In this document: positions 47,023 to 57,500 of the stretch, in pieces
Layout: every line of letters begins with the position of its first letter
Position numbering within the stretch: the first letter of the stretch is position 1
Assembly (NCBI GenBank): GCA_905234735.1
Contig: CAJOJA010000005.1
Coordinates: forward strand, 62,001-126,000
Source of the DNA: an uncultured Bacteroidaceae bacterium
GTDB lineage: Bacteria > Bacteroidota > Bacteroidia > Bacteroidales > Bacteroidaceae
Direction of reading: 5' to 3'
Length of the DNA stretch: 64,000 nt
Notes under the pieces: generated by a model
What the model saw: only the letters and a program-made list of their open reading frames with translations
Database searches by the model: none
Told to the model about the DNA's origin: nothing
Translations under genes and position numbers: made by a program

Positions 47023-48345
47023 ATGAAAGAACTACTTAAACGCTATTTCGACCTTCGTACCGACAAGGTTTCAGAAGACGTAACCATTGCTAACATCAAG
47101 GCCGACGCCTCGTTCCGCGGAGCCAATCTGTGGGTGTTGGTCTTTGCCATCTTCGTGGCCTCGCTGGGGTTGAATGTCAACAGCACAGCAGTCATCATTG
47201 GTGCCATGTTGATATCTCCTTTGATGGGACCCATAGTAGGTATGGGGTTAGCAGTGGGAATAAACGACCTCAGCCTATTGAAATCCTCGGCCAAGAATTT
47301 CGCTGTCGCCACCCTTGCCAGTGTGCTCACCGCTACAATATTCTTCCTTCTTTCGCCTTATAAAGAAGTACAGTCGGAACTGCTGGCACGCACATCGCCT
47401 ACACTCTACGATGTGATGATAGCCTTCTTTGGCGGTGCTGCCGGCATAGTAACGATTGCCACTGGCGGCAAGGGGAATGTCATCCCAGGCGTAGCCATCG
47501 CTACTGCACTGATGCCTCCATTGTGCACAGCAGGTTACGGCATAGCTACAGGCCAGTGGCTGTTCTTTCTGGGTGCCTTCTACCTTTTTTTCATCAACAC
47601 CGTATTCATCTCGTTGGCCACTTATCTCGGTGTACGCCTCATGGGTTTCGAACAAAAGCAGGAGGGCACTATCGAGCATACACGTCGCACACAGCAAATT
47701 CTCATGGCAACCATTCTTCTGACAATGGTACCGGCGGGTATTGTAACGTTCAAACTTGTGCAAAAGAGTATCTTCAACCAGAATGTGGCCCGATTTGTGG
47801 ATAAAGAGTTGGCATGGGAAGGCACACAGATAATCTCACAGCACATCGACCGCGATGAGAAACTGCTTAGTGTGGCTGTCATTGGACGTTCCGTTGAGGA
47901 TGATAAGATTGCAGAGGCCAAGCGACGCATGGACGATTACCATCTGGCCGACTATCGACTTTCGGTTATTCAGGGCACGCAATCCGACAGCCTCTTACAT
48001 CTGGTGGGGCAACTCCAGACATCGAAGGCGGACTATACGGAAACCGCCCTGCAGCAGAACCGGCAAATTCACGAGCTGGAGGTAGCGCTCAACCGCTACG
48101 AAACGCTATCTTCACTTTCCGAAGAACTGCGTCCGGAATTACAGGTACTTTATCCTCGCATCCAGTCACTTGCCTTAGCCCGGACTATGGAAGTCCGCAC
48201 GGATACGTCACTCTCCACTCCTGTAATCCTGGCTGTCGTCAAGTTGCAGCCCCGTCACCCGTTGTCGGCTGAACAGACCCAACAACTGGGCGCATGGCTC
48301 AAAGCTCGCACCACTGCCGATTCCTTGCGCGTGGTAGTAGAATAA
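47023..48345 (+). CDS. DUF389 domain membrane protein
   Basis: IFVASLGLNVNSTAVIIGAMLISPLMGPIVGMGLAVGI...VIPGVAIATALMPPLCTAGYGIATG. Confidence 0.88.
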   Translation: MKELLKRYFDLRTDKVSEDVTIANIKADASFRGANLWVLVFAIFVASLGLNVNSTAVIIGAMLISPLMGPIVGMGLAVGINDLSLLKSSAKNFAVATLASVLTATIFFLLSPYKEVQSELLARTSPTLYDVMIAFFGGAAGIVTIATGGKGNVIPGVAIATALMPPLCTAGYGIATGQWLFFLGAFYLFFINTVFISLATYLGVRLMGFEQKQEGTIEHTRRTQQILMATILLTMVPAGIVTFKLVQKSIFNQNVARFVDKELAWEGTQIISQHIDRDEKLLSVAVIGRSVEDDKIAEAKRRMDDYHLADYRLSVIQGTQSDSLLHLVGQLQTSKADYTETALQQNRQIHELEVALNRYETLSSLSEELRPELQVLYPRIQSLALARTMEVRTDTSLSTPVILAVVKLQPRHPLSAEQTQQLGAWLKARTTADSLRVVVE

Positions 48346-48356
48346 AGGTATATAAA

Positions 48357-48400
48357 TGAAGCGGGGATGTGCCGGTTGACACATCCCCGCTTCATTTTTA
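48357..48400. terminator. Bidirectional terminator
   Basis: 15-bp perfect stem TGAAGCGGGGATGTG/CACATCCCCGCTTCA followed by TTTTT. Confidence 0.85.
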
Positions 48401-48413
48401 ACTTTTTGTTTAT

Positions 48414-48839
48414 TTATTTGATTTCAATCTGTCGGCTAACCTTCACTTCCTCCTTCTTCAACTTAGGCAGCGTTACGGTCAGGATGCCGTGTTCAACCTT
48501 GGCTGCGATGTTGTCCTTGTCCACATCCTCGGGCAGCGTGTAGTTCTGCTGGTAGTTGGTGTACGAGAACTCGCGACGCAGATAGTGCTGTTTCTTGTCC
48601 TCCTCCTTGTGCTCCATCTTGTTCTCGATGGCGATGCTGAGATGACCGTCGTCGTTGATGTGTACACGGCAGTATTCCTTCTTGATACCAGGAGCGGCTA
48701 CTTCCATCGTGTAGGCCTCTTCGCTTTCCTTAACGTTTACTGCGGGAGCAGTTACTTGGTTGCGCGGCATTACGTCGCTGTTGATGAAATCGTCAAACAC
48801 TGTTGGGAACCAACTGTTTCTGAACATTACTGGTAACAT
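48414..48839 (-). CDS. Hsp20/alpha-crystallin family small heat-shock protein
   Basis: YTMEVAAPGIKKEYCRVHINDDGHLSI...YTLPEDVDKDNIAAKVEHGILTVTLPKL. Confidence 0.94.
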   Translation of the reverse strand: MLPVMFRNSWFPTVFDDFINSDVMPRNQVTAPAVNVKESEEAYTMEVAAPGIKKEYCRVHINDDGHLSIAIENKMEHKEEDKKQHYLRREFSYTNYQQNYTLPEDVDKDNIAAKVEHGILTVTLPKLKKEEVKVSRQIEIK

Positions 48840-49043
48840 AGTTTTGTCCTCCTATTAATTTAAGTTTGTTTATGTTAACTGTTTCAAATCTCTCTTGCCT
48901 TTCGGCTTCACCTTATTCGATACAATGCCTGTGCCAATTCGAAAAATAAGCTTTTTGAGGCGACATTTCGGCAATTTAGAGGTAATTTTGGCATAAATGG
49001 CAATAAAATGACGTAATTTCTTGTCTGTTATGGAGAAATACAA

Positions 49044-49051
49044 TAACTTTG
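49044..49051 (+). promoter_or_regulatory. TAACTTTG -7 element of outer-membrane protein gene
   Basis: TAnnTTTG consensus. Confidence 0.5.
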
Positions 49052-49103
49052 CAACAGTTTTTAACAAACACTATTGTTTAACTAAAATTAAAGTAAGGAA
49101 ACA

Positions 49104-49598
49104 ATGAAAAAGATTCTTTTGATGGCTGTGGCCATGATGATGGCCGTAACTATGAACGCTCAGAGCGAAAAGGGTGCTATGGCTCTTGGTGGTAACTTCA
49201 ACATCGGTCTCGACCATGGTTACACCAACTTTGGTATAGGTGCCAAGTATTCCTACAACTTCATCGACCACCTGCGTGGTGAAGCCAGCTTCGACTACTT
49301 CTTCAAGAAGGATTATGTGAGCCAGTGGGATATCAATGTGAACCTGCACTATGTATTCGACATCAAGGAGAAGCATGGTCTCTACCCCTTGGCTGGTTTC
49401 ACTTACATCCATCAGCATTCGTCGGTATCTTATGGGGGCTATACAGCCACTGCTAACACAGGTCATGCTGGTTTCAACCTGGGTGCTGGTTACGAGTATC
49501 GCTTCAGCGATCACTTCAAGGCTGGTGTAGAGGGTAAGTTCCAGTGGGCTGATGGTGGCCGCGGTGTCATCAGCTTCGGTGCTGCCTACATGTTCTAA
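49104..49598 (+). CDS. Outer-membrane beta-barrel protein (porin/OmpX-like)
   Basis: Signal peptide MKKILLMAVAMMMAVTMNAQ, alternating beta strands, terminal aromatic F. Confidence 0.8.
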   Translation: MKKILLMAVAMMMAVTMNAQSEKGAMALGGNFNIGLDHGYTNFGIGAKYSYNFIDHLRGEASFDYFFKKDYVSQWDINVNLHYVFDIKEKHGLYPLAGFTYIHQHSSVSYGGYTATANTGHAGFNLGAGYEYRFSDHFKAGVEGKFQWADGGRGVISFGAAYMF

Positions 49599-49622
49599 TA
49601 AGATTATCCAACTCTACATACT

Positions 49623-49656
49623 AAGAGGTTGCCAAACATCTGGCAACCTCTTTTTC
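49623..49656 (+). terminator. Rho-independent terminator
   Basis: AGAGGTTGCCA AACATC TGGCAACCTCT TTTTC. Confidence 0.85.
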
Positions 49657-49686
49657 TTATCGTACCGTCGATGAACAGAGTTTCCC

Positions 49687-51054
49687 TTACTTCACGAATA
49701 ACTTTTCGGGGTGTGTCTGGCAATAATGTTCTATGCGCTCCTTGAATTTGCTGTCCTTTTTATTCCCAGGAAGCGGAGTATATTTCATGTATTCTGGCAT
49801 AAACCGGCCCTGGTCGTCAATGCGGACGCACTGAGCTTCGGAGGGGAAATTCTTGACAATGCGCAGGGAATCGTACAACGAATGGTCGCCTACGTTGTAA
49901 GCCGACAGGGTGAGAACTGTATCGGTCGTCTCGACGATTTGGTAGTAACGGCTGGAGATGCCGAAGCGGTCGAAACGGTCGTCGAACTGTATGCGGTAGT
50001 TCTTCGGCGAACAGTGACTGACGGTGTACACAGGTGTCGTGGGCGTTCCGTCCTTCTCCTTCCGCGTCGTGCGGGCATAGGCATGTTCGTGGCCTTGCAG
50101 CACCAGGTCCACGCCATACTCCTCCACCAAGTCGTTGAACATCCAGCGTTGTACCAGATTGTTGTTGCCCTTGATAGAAAATAGCGGATGGTGCAGGACG
50201 AGAATCTTCCACTGCGCCCTGCTCTGGTGCAACTGCTCACGCAACCACCGACGTTGCTGCCATAGTTGATGGGGACGGCGATTGCTGTCGAGGAGGAAAA
50301 ACTGCACGTTGCCGTAGCACAACGTATACACGCGATTGTCTCGGACTGCCGCACGCAGAAAGTATGGGAAGACCAAGTCGAAACGACGTTCCATGCGTGG
50401 TATGATGCCCTTGAAATAGTCGTGATTACCCGTTACGGCCAGCAGAGGCATAAACTGTCCGAGGCTGTCGATGTTGCGGAACCCTTCGGCCCAATAGGCA
50501 TCGGTAGGACGTTCTATCAAGTCGCCTCCGCTAATGGTAAGCTCACACTTGGGATGGCGGGCCAAAGCCTGGCGCAGGAAGCGATTCGTGGCCCCCTGGA
50601 TAGTGTCCTGGACATCACCTATAAATAGGAAAGAAATCGGTCGAGGCCCACTCGGAAAGACTCGAAATGCATACCAGTCCGACGTGCGTCCCTCTGTTGC
50701 AACACGATAGGCATACGAACCCGACTGTGAGAGTCGATCCAGGCGGGCTATGTAGTAAGCCGCCCGACCGCTGCGCGAAGCGAAGATCTCGCCCTTTGCC
50801 TCGATACGTAGCGTGTCACCCGCAGGCCCCACCAACTCCACCCACGATGGGTGCAGCACGCTGTCACACTGCCAACTGACAAGGCGCGACTGCTCGTCTT
50901 CGCCAAACGTCAGCAGTACCCGACCGGGCTGAGTGAGCGGGGCATAGGGTTCCTCTGGCGGATTGTGGAACCATACCCCCCAGCGCATCTTGCACCAAAG
51001 GGCAAAGACCAATACTATAAGAACGAGGAAAAAACGCAATATTCGCTTATGCAT
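49687..51054 (-). CDS. Metallophosphoesterase (purple-acid-phosphatase-like)
   Basis: FIGDVQD, SGGDLIE, VTGNHDYF, LVLHHPLFS, LQGHEHAYAR motifs; internal Met start. Confidence 0.9.
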   Translation of the reverse strand: MHKRILRFFLVLIVLVFALWCKMRWGVWFHNPPEEPYAPLTQPGRVLLTFGEDEQSRLVSWQCDSVLHPSWVELVGPAGDTLRIEAKGEIFASRSGRAAYYIARLDRLSQSGSYAYRVATEGRTSDWYAFRVFPSGPRPISFLFIGDVQDTIQGATNRFLRQALARHPKCELTISGGDLIERPTDAYWAEGFRNIDSLGQFMPLLAVTGNHDYFKGIIPRMERRFDLVFPYFLRAAVRDNRVYTLCYGNVQFFLLDSNRRPHQLWQQRRWLREQLHQSRAQWKILVLHHPLFSIKGNNNLVQRWMFNDLVEEYGVDLVLQGHEHAYARTTRKEKDGTPTTPVYTVSHCSPKNYRIQFDDRFDRFGISSRYYQIVETTDTVLTLSAYNVGDHSLYDSLRIVKNFPSEAQCVRIDDQGRFMPEYMKYTPLPGNKKDSKFKERIEHYCQTHPEKLFVK

Positions 51055-51151
51055 AACCCTTATACTATTATATTCGCCTACAAAATTAGTTAATTTCGAC
51101 AAATGGCGAGCTATTATATCTGCATTTTTTGCTTTTCCGCTCACTTAATTG

Positions 51152-51159
51152 TACCTTTG
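51152..51159 (+). promoter_or_regulatory. TACCTTTG -7 element
   Basis: TAnnTTTG, upstream of LTA synthase-like gene. Confidence 0.5.
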
Positions 51160-51178
51160 TAGTCCGAACATATCGAAC

Positions 51179-53176
51179 ATGAAGAAACGAAGCCATACGC
51201 CCCACGCCGCGTTTGCCGTCGTCGGCAACTTGTTGGTGGTGTACGTTGCATACAGCCTATGCCGCCTGACCTTCCTACTGGTCAACTGGCCGCTCTATGC
51301 CGGTACTCTGTCGCTGGCTCATGCGCTTCAACTGTTCCGGGCCGGATTGCTTTTCGACACCTCGGCCATACTCTACACCAATGCTCTCCTTATCCTGCTG
51401 GTGCTGTTACCCTGCCCTTGGAAAGAGCGCAGGGGCTACTACACCGCCGTCCGAGGACTCTTCGTCCTGCTTAATTCCATCGCTCTATACGCCAATCTGG
51501 CCGACTGCGTGTATTTCCCCTATACTGGCAAGCGCACCACAACCAGTGTGTTTGCCGAGTTCAGTCACGAGGGTGCTGGCAATATGGCGAGAATCTTCGC
51601 CGGACAGATGCTCAGCCACTGGTATTTGGTGGTACTGGGCCTCGGACTTTCGTGGATGCTGTGGTTGCTGTTCCGCCCTGTCGAGGGCACCATTGTACCA
51701 CCGCGTAGGAGGCTTCGCTACTATGCTACACGTCTGCTGGCCATCATTGTGGCCATTCCCTTGTGCATCGGCGGCATGCGTGGCGGCTTCACTCATGCGG
51801 TGCGCCCCATCACCATCAGCAACGCCAACCAATATGCCAACCGGCCTGCCGAGACTGGCATCATACTGAACACCCCGTTCTCCATCTTCCGCACCCTGAA
51901 CAAACAGCCATTCGTAACGCCCCACTACATGAGCGACCAAGAAGCCGAAGCGCTCTATTCGCCCGTTCACATGCCCAACGATACGGTTGACTTTGAGGCG
52001 AAAAACGTGGTGGTGCTCATTCTGGAAAGCTTCAGCAAACAGCACTTCGGTTTCTACAACCGTTCGCTGCGCAACGGTACGTATCGGGGATTCACACCCT
52101 TCCTGGATTCGCTGCTCACTCATGCAGCCCTGACCTATCAATACTCCTATGCCAACGGACGTAAGAGCATTGAGGGCATGCCCTCCGTGCTGTCGTCGCT
52201 CCCCAACTTTGTCGAGCCTCTGTTCCTGACGCCGGCCTCGCTCAACCACCTGTCTGGTCTGGCGCGAGAACTGGGCGAGCACAAGGGCTACACGACAGCC
52301 TTCTTCCACGGTGCCGAGAACGGTTCTATGGGATTTCAGGCCTTTGCCCGTTCCACAGGTTTCGAGCGCTACTATGGTCGCACCGAATACAACCAGGACG
52401 ACCGCTACAACGGCGATAAAGATTATGACGGCCTTTGGGCCATCTGGGACGAAGAGTTCCTGCAATACTATGCTGACCAAATGAGCGACATGCCCCAACC
52501 CTTTATGACTGCCGTATTTACCGCGTCGTCGCACGACCCTTTCAAGCTCCCTGCGCGTTACGAGGGTAAGTTCCCCAAAGGAGAAAGTCTACTTCAGGAG
52601 TGCATCGCCTACACAGACCATGCCTTGCAGCTCTTCTTCGAGAAGGCCAGCCACACCAAGTGGTTCCATAACACACTCTTTGTCATCACGGCCGACCATA
52701 CAAGTAATCAGATTGATCCCTTCTATACCACCTCGTTAGGCAACTTCTCTGTGCCCATCATCCTATATGCACCAGGCGACTCCTCACTGCAGGGATACGA
52801 CACGGAACAAGTTGTGGAGCAAGTCGACATTATGCCCACCGTACTCTCCTATCTGCACTACGACCAGCCCTACATCGCCTTCGGGCGCAACATGCTGTAC
52901 GTCAGCGACGATGACCGTCCCTTTGCCCTACATTGGGTGCCCGAGAGCAACGGCTACGAGTATGTCGAGGGCAACTATGCCCTTCGCTTCGACGGCCAAC
53001 GGGTAAACTCGGCCTATCGCTTCCGCACCGATTCGTTGCTTCAAGAGGATGTGTTGCAGAGGATGCCCACCGACACGCTGCAACGAATGGAGCAACACAT
53101 GAAGGCCATCATCCAGCAATACATGCAACGCATGAACACAGATCGTCTAATGATGAAGCGCGAAAATACTAAGTGA
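51179..53176 (+). CDS. LTA synthase-family sulfatase / phosphoglycerol transferase-like membrane protein
   Basis: N-terminal TMs; KNVVVLILESFSKQHFGFYN; FTASSHDPFKLP; FVITADHTSN. Confidence 0.9.
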   Translation: MKKRSHTPHAAFAVVGNLLVVYVAYSLCRLTFLLVNWPLYAGTLSLAHALQLFRAGLLFDTSAILYTNALLILLVLLPCPWKERRGYYTAVRGLFVLLNSIALYANLADCVYFPYTGKRTTTSVFAEFSHEGAGNMARIFAGQMLSHWYLVVLGLGLSWMLWLLFRPVEGTIVPPRRRLRYYATRLLAIIVAIPLCIGGMRGGFTHAVRPITISNANQYANRPAETGIILNTPFSIFRTLNKQPFVTPHYMSDQEAEALYSPVHMPNDTVDFEAKNVVVLILESFSKQHFGFYNRSLRNGTYRGFTPFLDSLLTHAALTYQYSYANGRKSIEGMPSVLSSLPNFVEPLFLTPASLNHLSGLARELGEHKGYTTAFFHGAENGSMGFQAFARSTGFERYYGRTEYNQDDRYNGDKDYDGLWAIWDEEFLQYYADQMSDMPQPFMTAVFTASSHDPFKLPARYEGKFPKGESLLQECIAYTDHALQLFFEKASHTKWFHNTLFVITADHTSNQIDPFYTTSLGNFSVPIILYAPGDSSLQGYDTEQVVEQVDIMPTVLSYLHYDQPYIAFGRNMLYVSDDDRPFALHWVPESNGYEYVEGNYALRFDGQRVNSAYRFRTDSLLQEDVLQRMPTDTLQRMEQHMKAIIQQYMQRMNTDRLMMKRENTK

Positions 53177-53199
53177 GAACAAAAGACGTACAGCCCATC

Positions 53200-53862
53200 A
53201 TGAAACCCATAGCACACATCGAGAACGACCTGGACACGAAGTTCGGAGCACCGCGCCAGAGCGGCTTGCTGGAGAGCCTATCGGGACGCATCGTCTTCGA
53301 ACCCACCTATCGCAATGCCGAGGCACTGCGAGGGTTGGAGGGCTTCTCGCATATCTGGCTTCTATGGGATTTCAGTGAGGCCCATCGCGAAGAATGGTCA
53401 CCTACAGTCCGTCCGCCCCGTCTGGGCGGCAACCGTCGTATGGGAGTATTTGCTACACGCTCTCCGTTTCGCCCCAATCCCATTGGGCTGTCGTCAGTAC
53501 GCATTGAGAAGATAGAACTCCATACACCGGATGGTCCTATCATTCACGTCGTGGGGGCTGACTTGATGAACGGTACGCCCATACTGGACATCAAACCCTA
53601 CTTGCCCTTCACCGATGCCCACCCCGAGGCTACAGGCGGTTTCACAGAAGACACCCTGCAACAAAGCCCCTTGGAAGTAGTGATACCGCAGGCATTGGAG
53701 GCACATCTTTCTGCCCAACAAATCGCTACACTTCGCGACATCCTGGCCAGCGACCCACGTCCCCATTATCAGGACGATCCCCAGCGGATATATGGTTTCA
53801 GTTTCGCAGGACATGAGATAAAGTTTAAAGTTAAAGACAATATCGTAACCATAATAGAATGA
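53200..53862 (+). CDS. tRNA (adenine(37)-N6)-methyltransferase TrmO-like
   Basis: GFSHIWLLWDFSEAHREEW; FATRSPFRPNPIGLSSVRIEKIE; DIKPYLPFTDA. Confidence 0.9.
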   Translation: MKPIAHIENDLDTKFGAPRQSGLLESLSGRIVFEPTYRNAEALRGLEGFSHIWLLWDFSEAHREEWSPTVRPPRLGGNRRMGVFATRSPFRPNPIGLSSVRIEKIELHTPDGPIIHVVGADLMNGTPILDIKPYLPFTDAHPEATGGFTEDTLQQSPLEVVIPQALEAHLSAQQIATLRDILASDPRPHYQDDPQRIYGFSFAGHEIKFKVKDNIVTIIE

Positions 53863-54515
53863 AAGAGATAAAGAACATCGTTTTCGATCTCGGAGGAGTC
53901 ATCGTGGACCTTGACATCCGCACATGCATCATGGCTTTTGACCAATTGGGCATCAAGCCGAAAGACATCACACTGGAAGAGTTATCAAGAACCGGCATCC
54001 CAAAGGACTGGGAAATGGTGCACCTGATGCACGCTATGGACGTCGGCGAGATGGACACCCGGGAGTTCATAGACATCATGCTTGCTTCTACCACCCCTGG
54101 CACAACAGAGCAACAGATTGCCGATGCCTTCAACAGCATCATCCGACTGCCCCGCCAACGACTGGAATGGCTGCAAGAACTGAAGCAGCACTATCGTCTT
54201 TTCCTGCTCAGCAATCTCAGTCCCCTACACTGGGAGGAGACACAACAACAGGCTGCACGGCTGGGCATACCCATCGAATCCTGTTTCCACCAGACCTTTC
54301 TATCCTATCAACTGCGTATGGTGAAACCCGATCCACGCATCTTCCAGCATCTTATTGCCACAACCGGAGTAGTACCCGAAGAGACACTCTACATCGACGA
54401 CCTTCCCGCCAATATTGCCGCAGGCAAGGCTGCCGGCCTCGTGGCACACAAAATCGACTGCAACATGCTGGATGCAGAAATGCCAAAACTATTTCCTGAA
54501 ATATTTTACAAATAA
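53859..54515 (+). CDS. HAD family phosphatase
   Basis: IKNIVFDLGGVIVDLD; LFLLSNLSPLHWE; YIDDLPANIAAGKAAGL. Confidence 0.9.
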   Translation: MKEIKNIVFDLGGVIVDLDIRTCIMAFDQLGIKPKDITLEELSRTGIPKDWEMVHLMHAMDVGEMDTREFIDIMLASTTPGTTEQQIADAFNSIIRLPRQRLEWLQELKQHYRLFLLSNLSPLHWEETQQQAARLGIPIESCFHQTFLSYQLRMVKPDPRIFQHLIATTGVVPEETLYIDDLPANIAAGKAAGLVAHKIDCNMLDAEMPKLFPEIFYK

Positions 54516-54522
54516 CTTACCT

Positions 54523-57500
54523 ATGAAAAGACTTCTTTTTACAGTTCTATGTGCATGGATAGTTGTCGGACTATGGGCCGCACCCATTACCAGAGAACAG
54601 GCGCGTAAGAACGCAGTTGAATTCTTGAAGACGGCCCGTGGCTGCCGACAATTGTCACCCGTACAAGACCGAGCCAAACTGGCACCACGACGCGGAGCAA
54701 AGACGACGTCGCTGGAAACAGAACTCTACTACGTATTCAACCGTGGCAACAGCGAGGGCTACATCATTGTCAGCGGCGACGACCAGACACTGCCCGTGCT
54801 GGGCTATACCGACGAGGGAGAGTTCGACTACCAGACTCTTCCCGACAACATGCGCTCATGGCTCGACAGCCGCGAGGACCAGTTGCGCTACCTGAGCCTC
54901 CACCCCGAAGAGGCAGGGGCCATGATGGCTCCAGCTATTCACGACCGCGTGGAACCCATGGTAACCACAAAGTGGAACCAAAACAGCCCCTACAACGACG
55001 AATGCCCCATGTACTTCACGCTGGGCCGCTCGGTGACGGGGTGCGTGGCAACGGCTATGGCACAGGTCATGTACTACCAGCGCGCCAAGTCGGTGACCGA
55101 GGTGCAGAATGCCATTCCCGCCTACGACACATGGACAGAGCATGCCACCTACGGCAAACTGCACGTGGAGGGCATAGCTGCAGGCGAGCCCATCGACTGG
55201 GACAACATGCTGGACAGCTACGGCAGTGGTGCTACTGCCAAGCAGAAGAAGGCTGTGGCCCAACTGATGCACTACTGCGGCGTGTCGGTGAACATGGACT
55301 ACACGAACAGCGCGTCTGGCGCACAGTCGAGCAAGGTGGCCGAAGCCCTCGTGAAATACTTCGGCTACGGTTCGTCCGTGAAATATGCTTATCAGGGAAA
55401 TTACAACGACGAAGCGTGGGACAAGCTACTCTACAACGAACTGGCACAGGGGCGTCCCTTCTACCTGAGCGGACAGAACAGTCAGGGCGGTCACGCCTTC
55501 GTCTGCGACGGATACGATGGCAACCGCTGCTACCACATCAACTGGGGCTGGGGAGGTGCCAGCGATGGTTACTTCCTGCTCACCAGTCTGAATCCCTCGT
55601 CGCAGGGCATCGGTGGTTCGGGCGACGGATACGGTTCGCAGGAAGAAGCCATCATCGGCTTTGAACCCGAAAACTACGGCACAAAGGCTATGCCCTTCAG
55701 CAATGCAAGGGTAAAGAAATTGTGTCTGGACAATTTCGACCAGGACGGCGACGGTACATTCACCTACGGCGAAGCAGCACAGGTGACCGACCTGGGCGAA
55801 GCATTCAAAGGACAGTCGTCAATCACCACCTTTGAGGAACTGTACTACTTCACAGGACTGACCGCTCTGCCTGACGATGCATTCAACGGTTGTACGAAAC
55901 TGACCACCGTGAAATTGCCTAAAGGATTGAAAACCATCGGCAAGAATGCTTTCGCAGGTTGCCGTGCAATGAAGAATCTGATACTGCCCGATGGACTCAC
56001 AACCATCGGCGAGGGTGCCTTTTCTGGCTGTCGTGCACTCGTGAATCCTGCTATTCCAAGTTCTCTGCCTCGCATCGAAGCAAAAACGTTCGAAGGTTGC
56101 CAAGCCATAACGAAAATAGTGTTGCCATCCGGAATATGTTTCCTGGGCGACAGTGCATTCAGTGCTTGCACCAAACTGGCTACCGTAAACCTTCGCAGCA
56201 TTGCACCCGAAAAGATAACGCTGGGCGTGGACGTATTTGCCGGCGTTGACCTGTCAGATGCAACCCTCAACACCCCCCAAGGCACAGGTGCCTATCTGAA
56301 AACCGCCGACCAGTGGAAGGACTTTGGCGAAATCAACGAGGAACGCAATTTGTCGAAGGGTAATTTCGCCACACTCGAGACCAATAAGGCATACTATATA
56401 TATAATGTAGGTACGGGCTACTATCTGACTCGTGGCGAAGCCTGGGGCACGCAGGCCGTTGTGGCTGACACAGACAGCCCCATGCGCTTCGAGCTGCGTC
56501 GCACTACATCGATGCCCGAAGGCACTTACTACCTCTATTCCGAAGACACGGGCAGCGACAAGCACATACTCTTCCGCACCAGCACGGACAGCAATGTCGG
56601 TGCCGGTGTGATGTGTTGCTTCGTCGACGGTGAATCGCTTGCAGCCCGTTCATATTGGACTGTGGCTTTGGTCGAAGGCGAGACTAACGTCTACACCTTC
56701 CAGATTCCGAGTAACCAAAAGGGCTATGAGGCCGGACAGTTCTGGGGCATACAGCCTACACACGAAAGCAATGCTGCATCGCCCACCTACGGAGTTTACT
56801 CAGATATTATCTATGCCGATTATCCCTCGAACTGCCAGTGGATGCTCGTGCCCTACGACAAACAGGAGCAGACCATCTTCCAGACAGCTCTGGTGCTGGA
56901 GAACCTGCTCGCCATCGGCAAGAGTAAACGCGCAGAAATGACATGGGAGAAGGCCGTCTACGACAACTTGGAGAGCACACTCGAAGACATGCAGAAGGCC
57001 TGCCGCAAAATGCGCCGCAAACTGAACTTCATCAACTTCGAGAACGAACAGGCTTGGCAGATAGCTGTGGCCTACTATGACGCTGACCACAACGGAGAGA
57101 TTGGTTACAATGAAGTTTCCGGTGTGGAGGACATCGGCAACGAGTTCCAGGGCAGCAATATCACGAGCCTGGACGAACTACGCTACTTCACGAAGGCCGA
57201 ATACCTTGCAGGCAACTCATTCAAGGACTGTAAGTCACTGCGTTCGGTGACATTGCCCGACGGCTTGCTCAACATTTATTACCAAGCCTTCCAAAACGAC
57301 ACCAAACTGGAATATGTCAGTGCAGGTAGCTGCCTGAAATACATAGGCAACAATGCCTTCACTGGCTGTCAGGGACTCAAGGAATTCCGCGTTGCCGTTG
57401 CCGATCCGTCGACTATTCAGATTGGCGAGAATGCCTTCAGCGGCGTCACGCTCGCCAACATCACCCTCTACGTTCCGCAGGGCTCCAAGGCATTGTACGA

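Noticed and set aside
48870-49067. 65-aa minus ORF between hsp20 and the beta-barrel gene
   Set aside because: AT-rich promoter-containing intergenic DNA; no conserved features, probably random ORF.
49667-49690. gtcgatgaacagag resembles the start of the island-flanking repeat core
   Set aside because: Similarity is only ~12 nt and the CCTCCCTC part is absent; not counted as a fourth copy.
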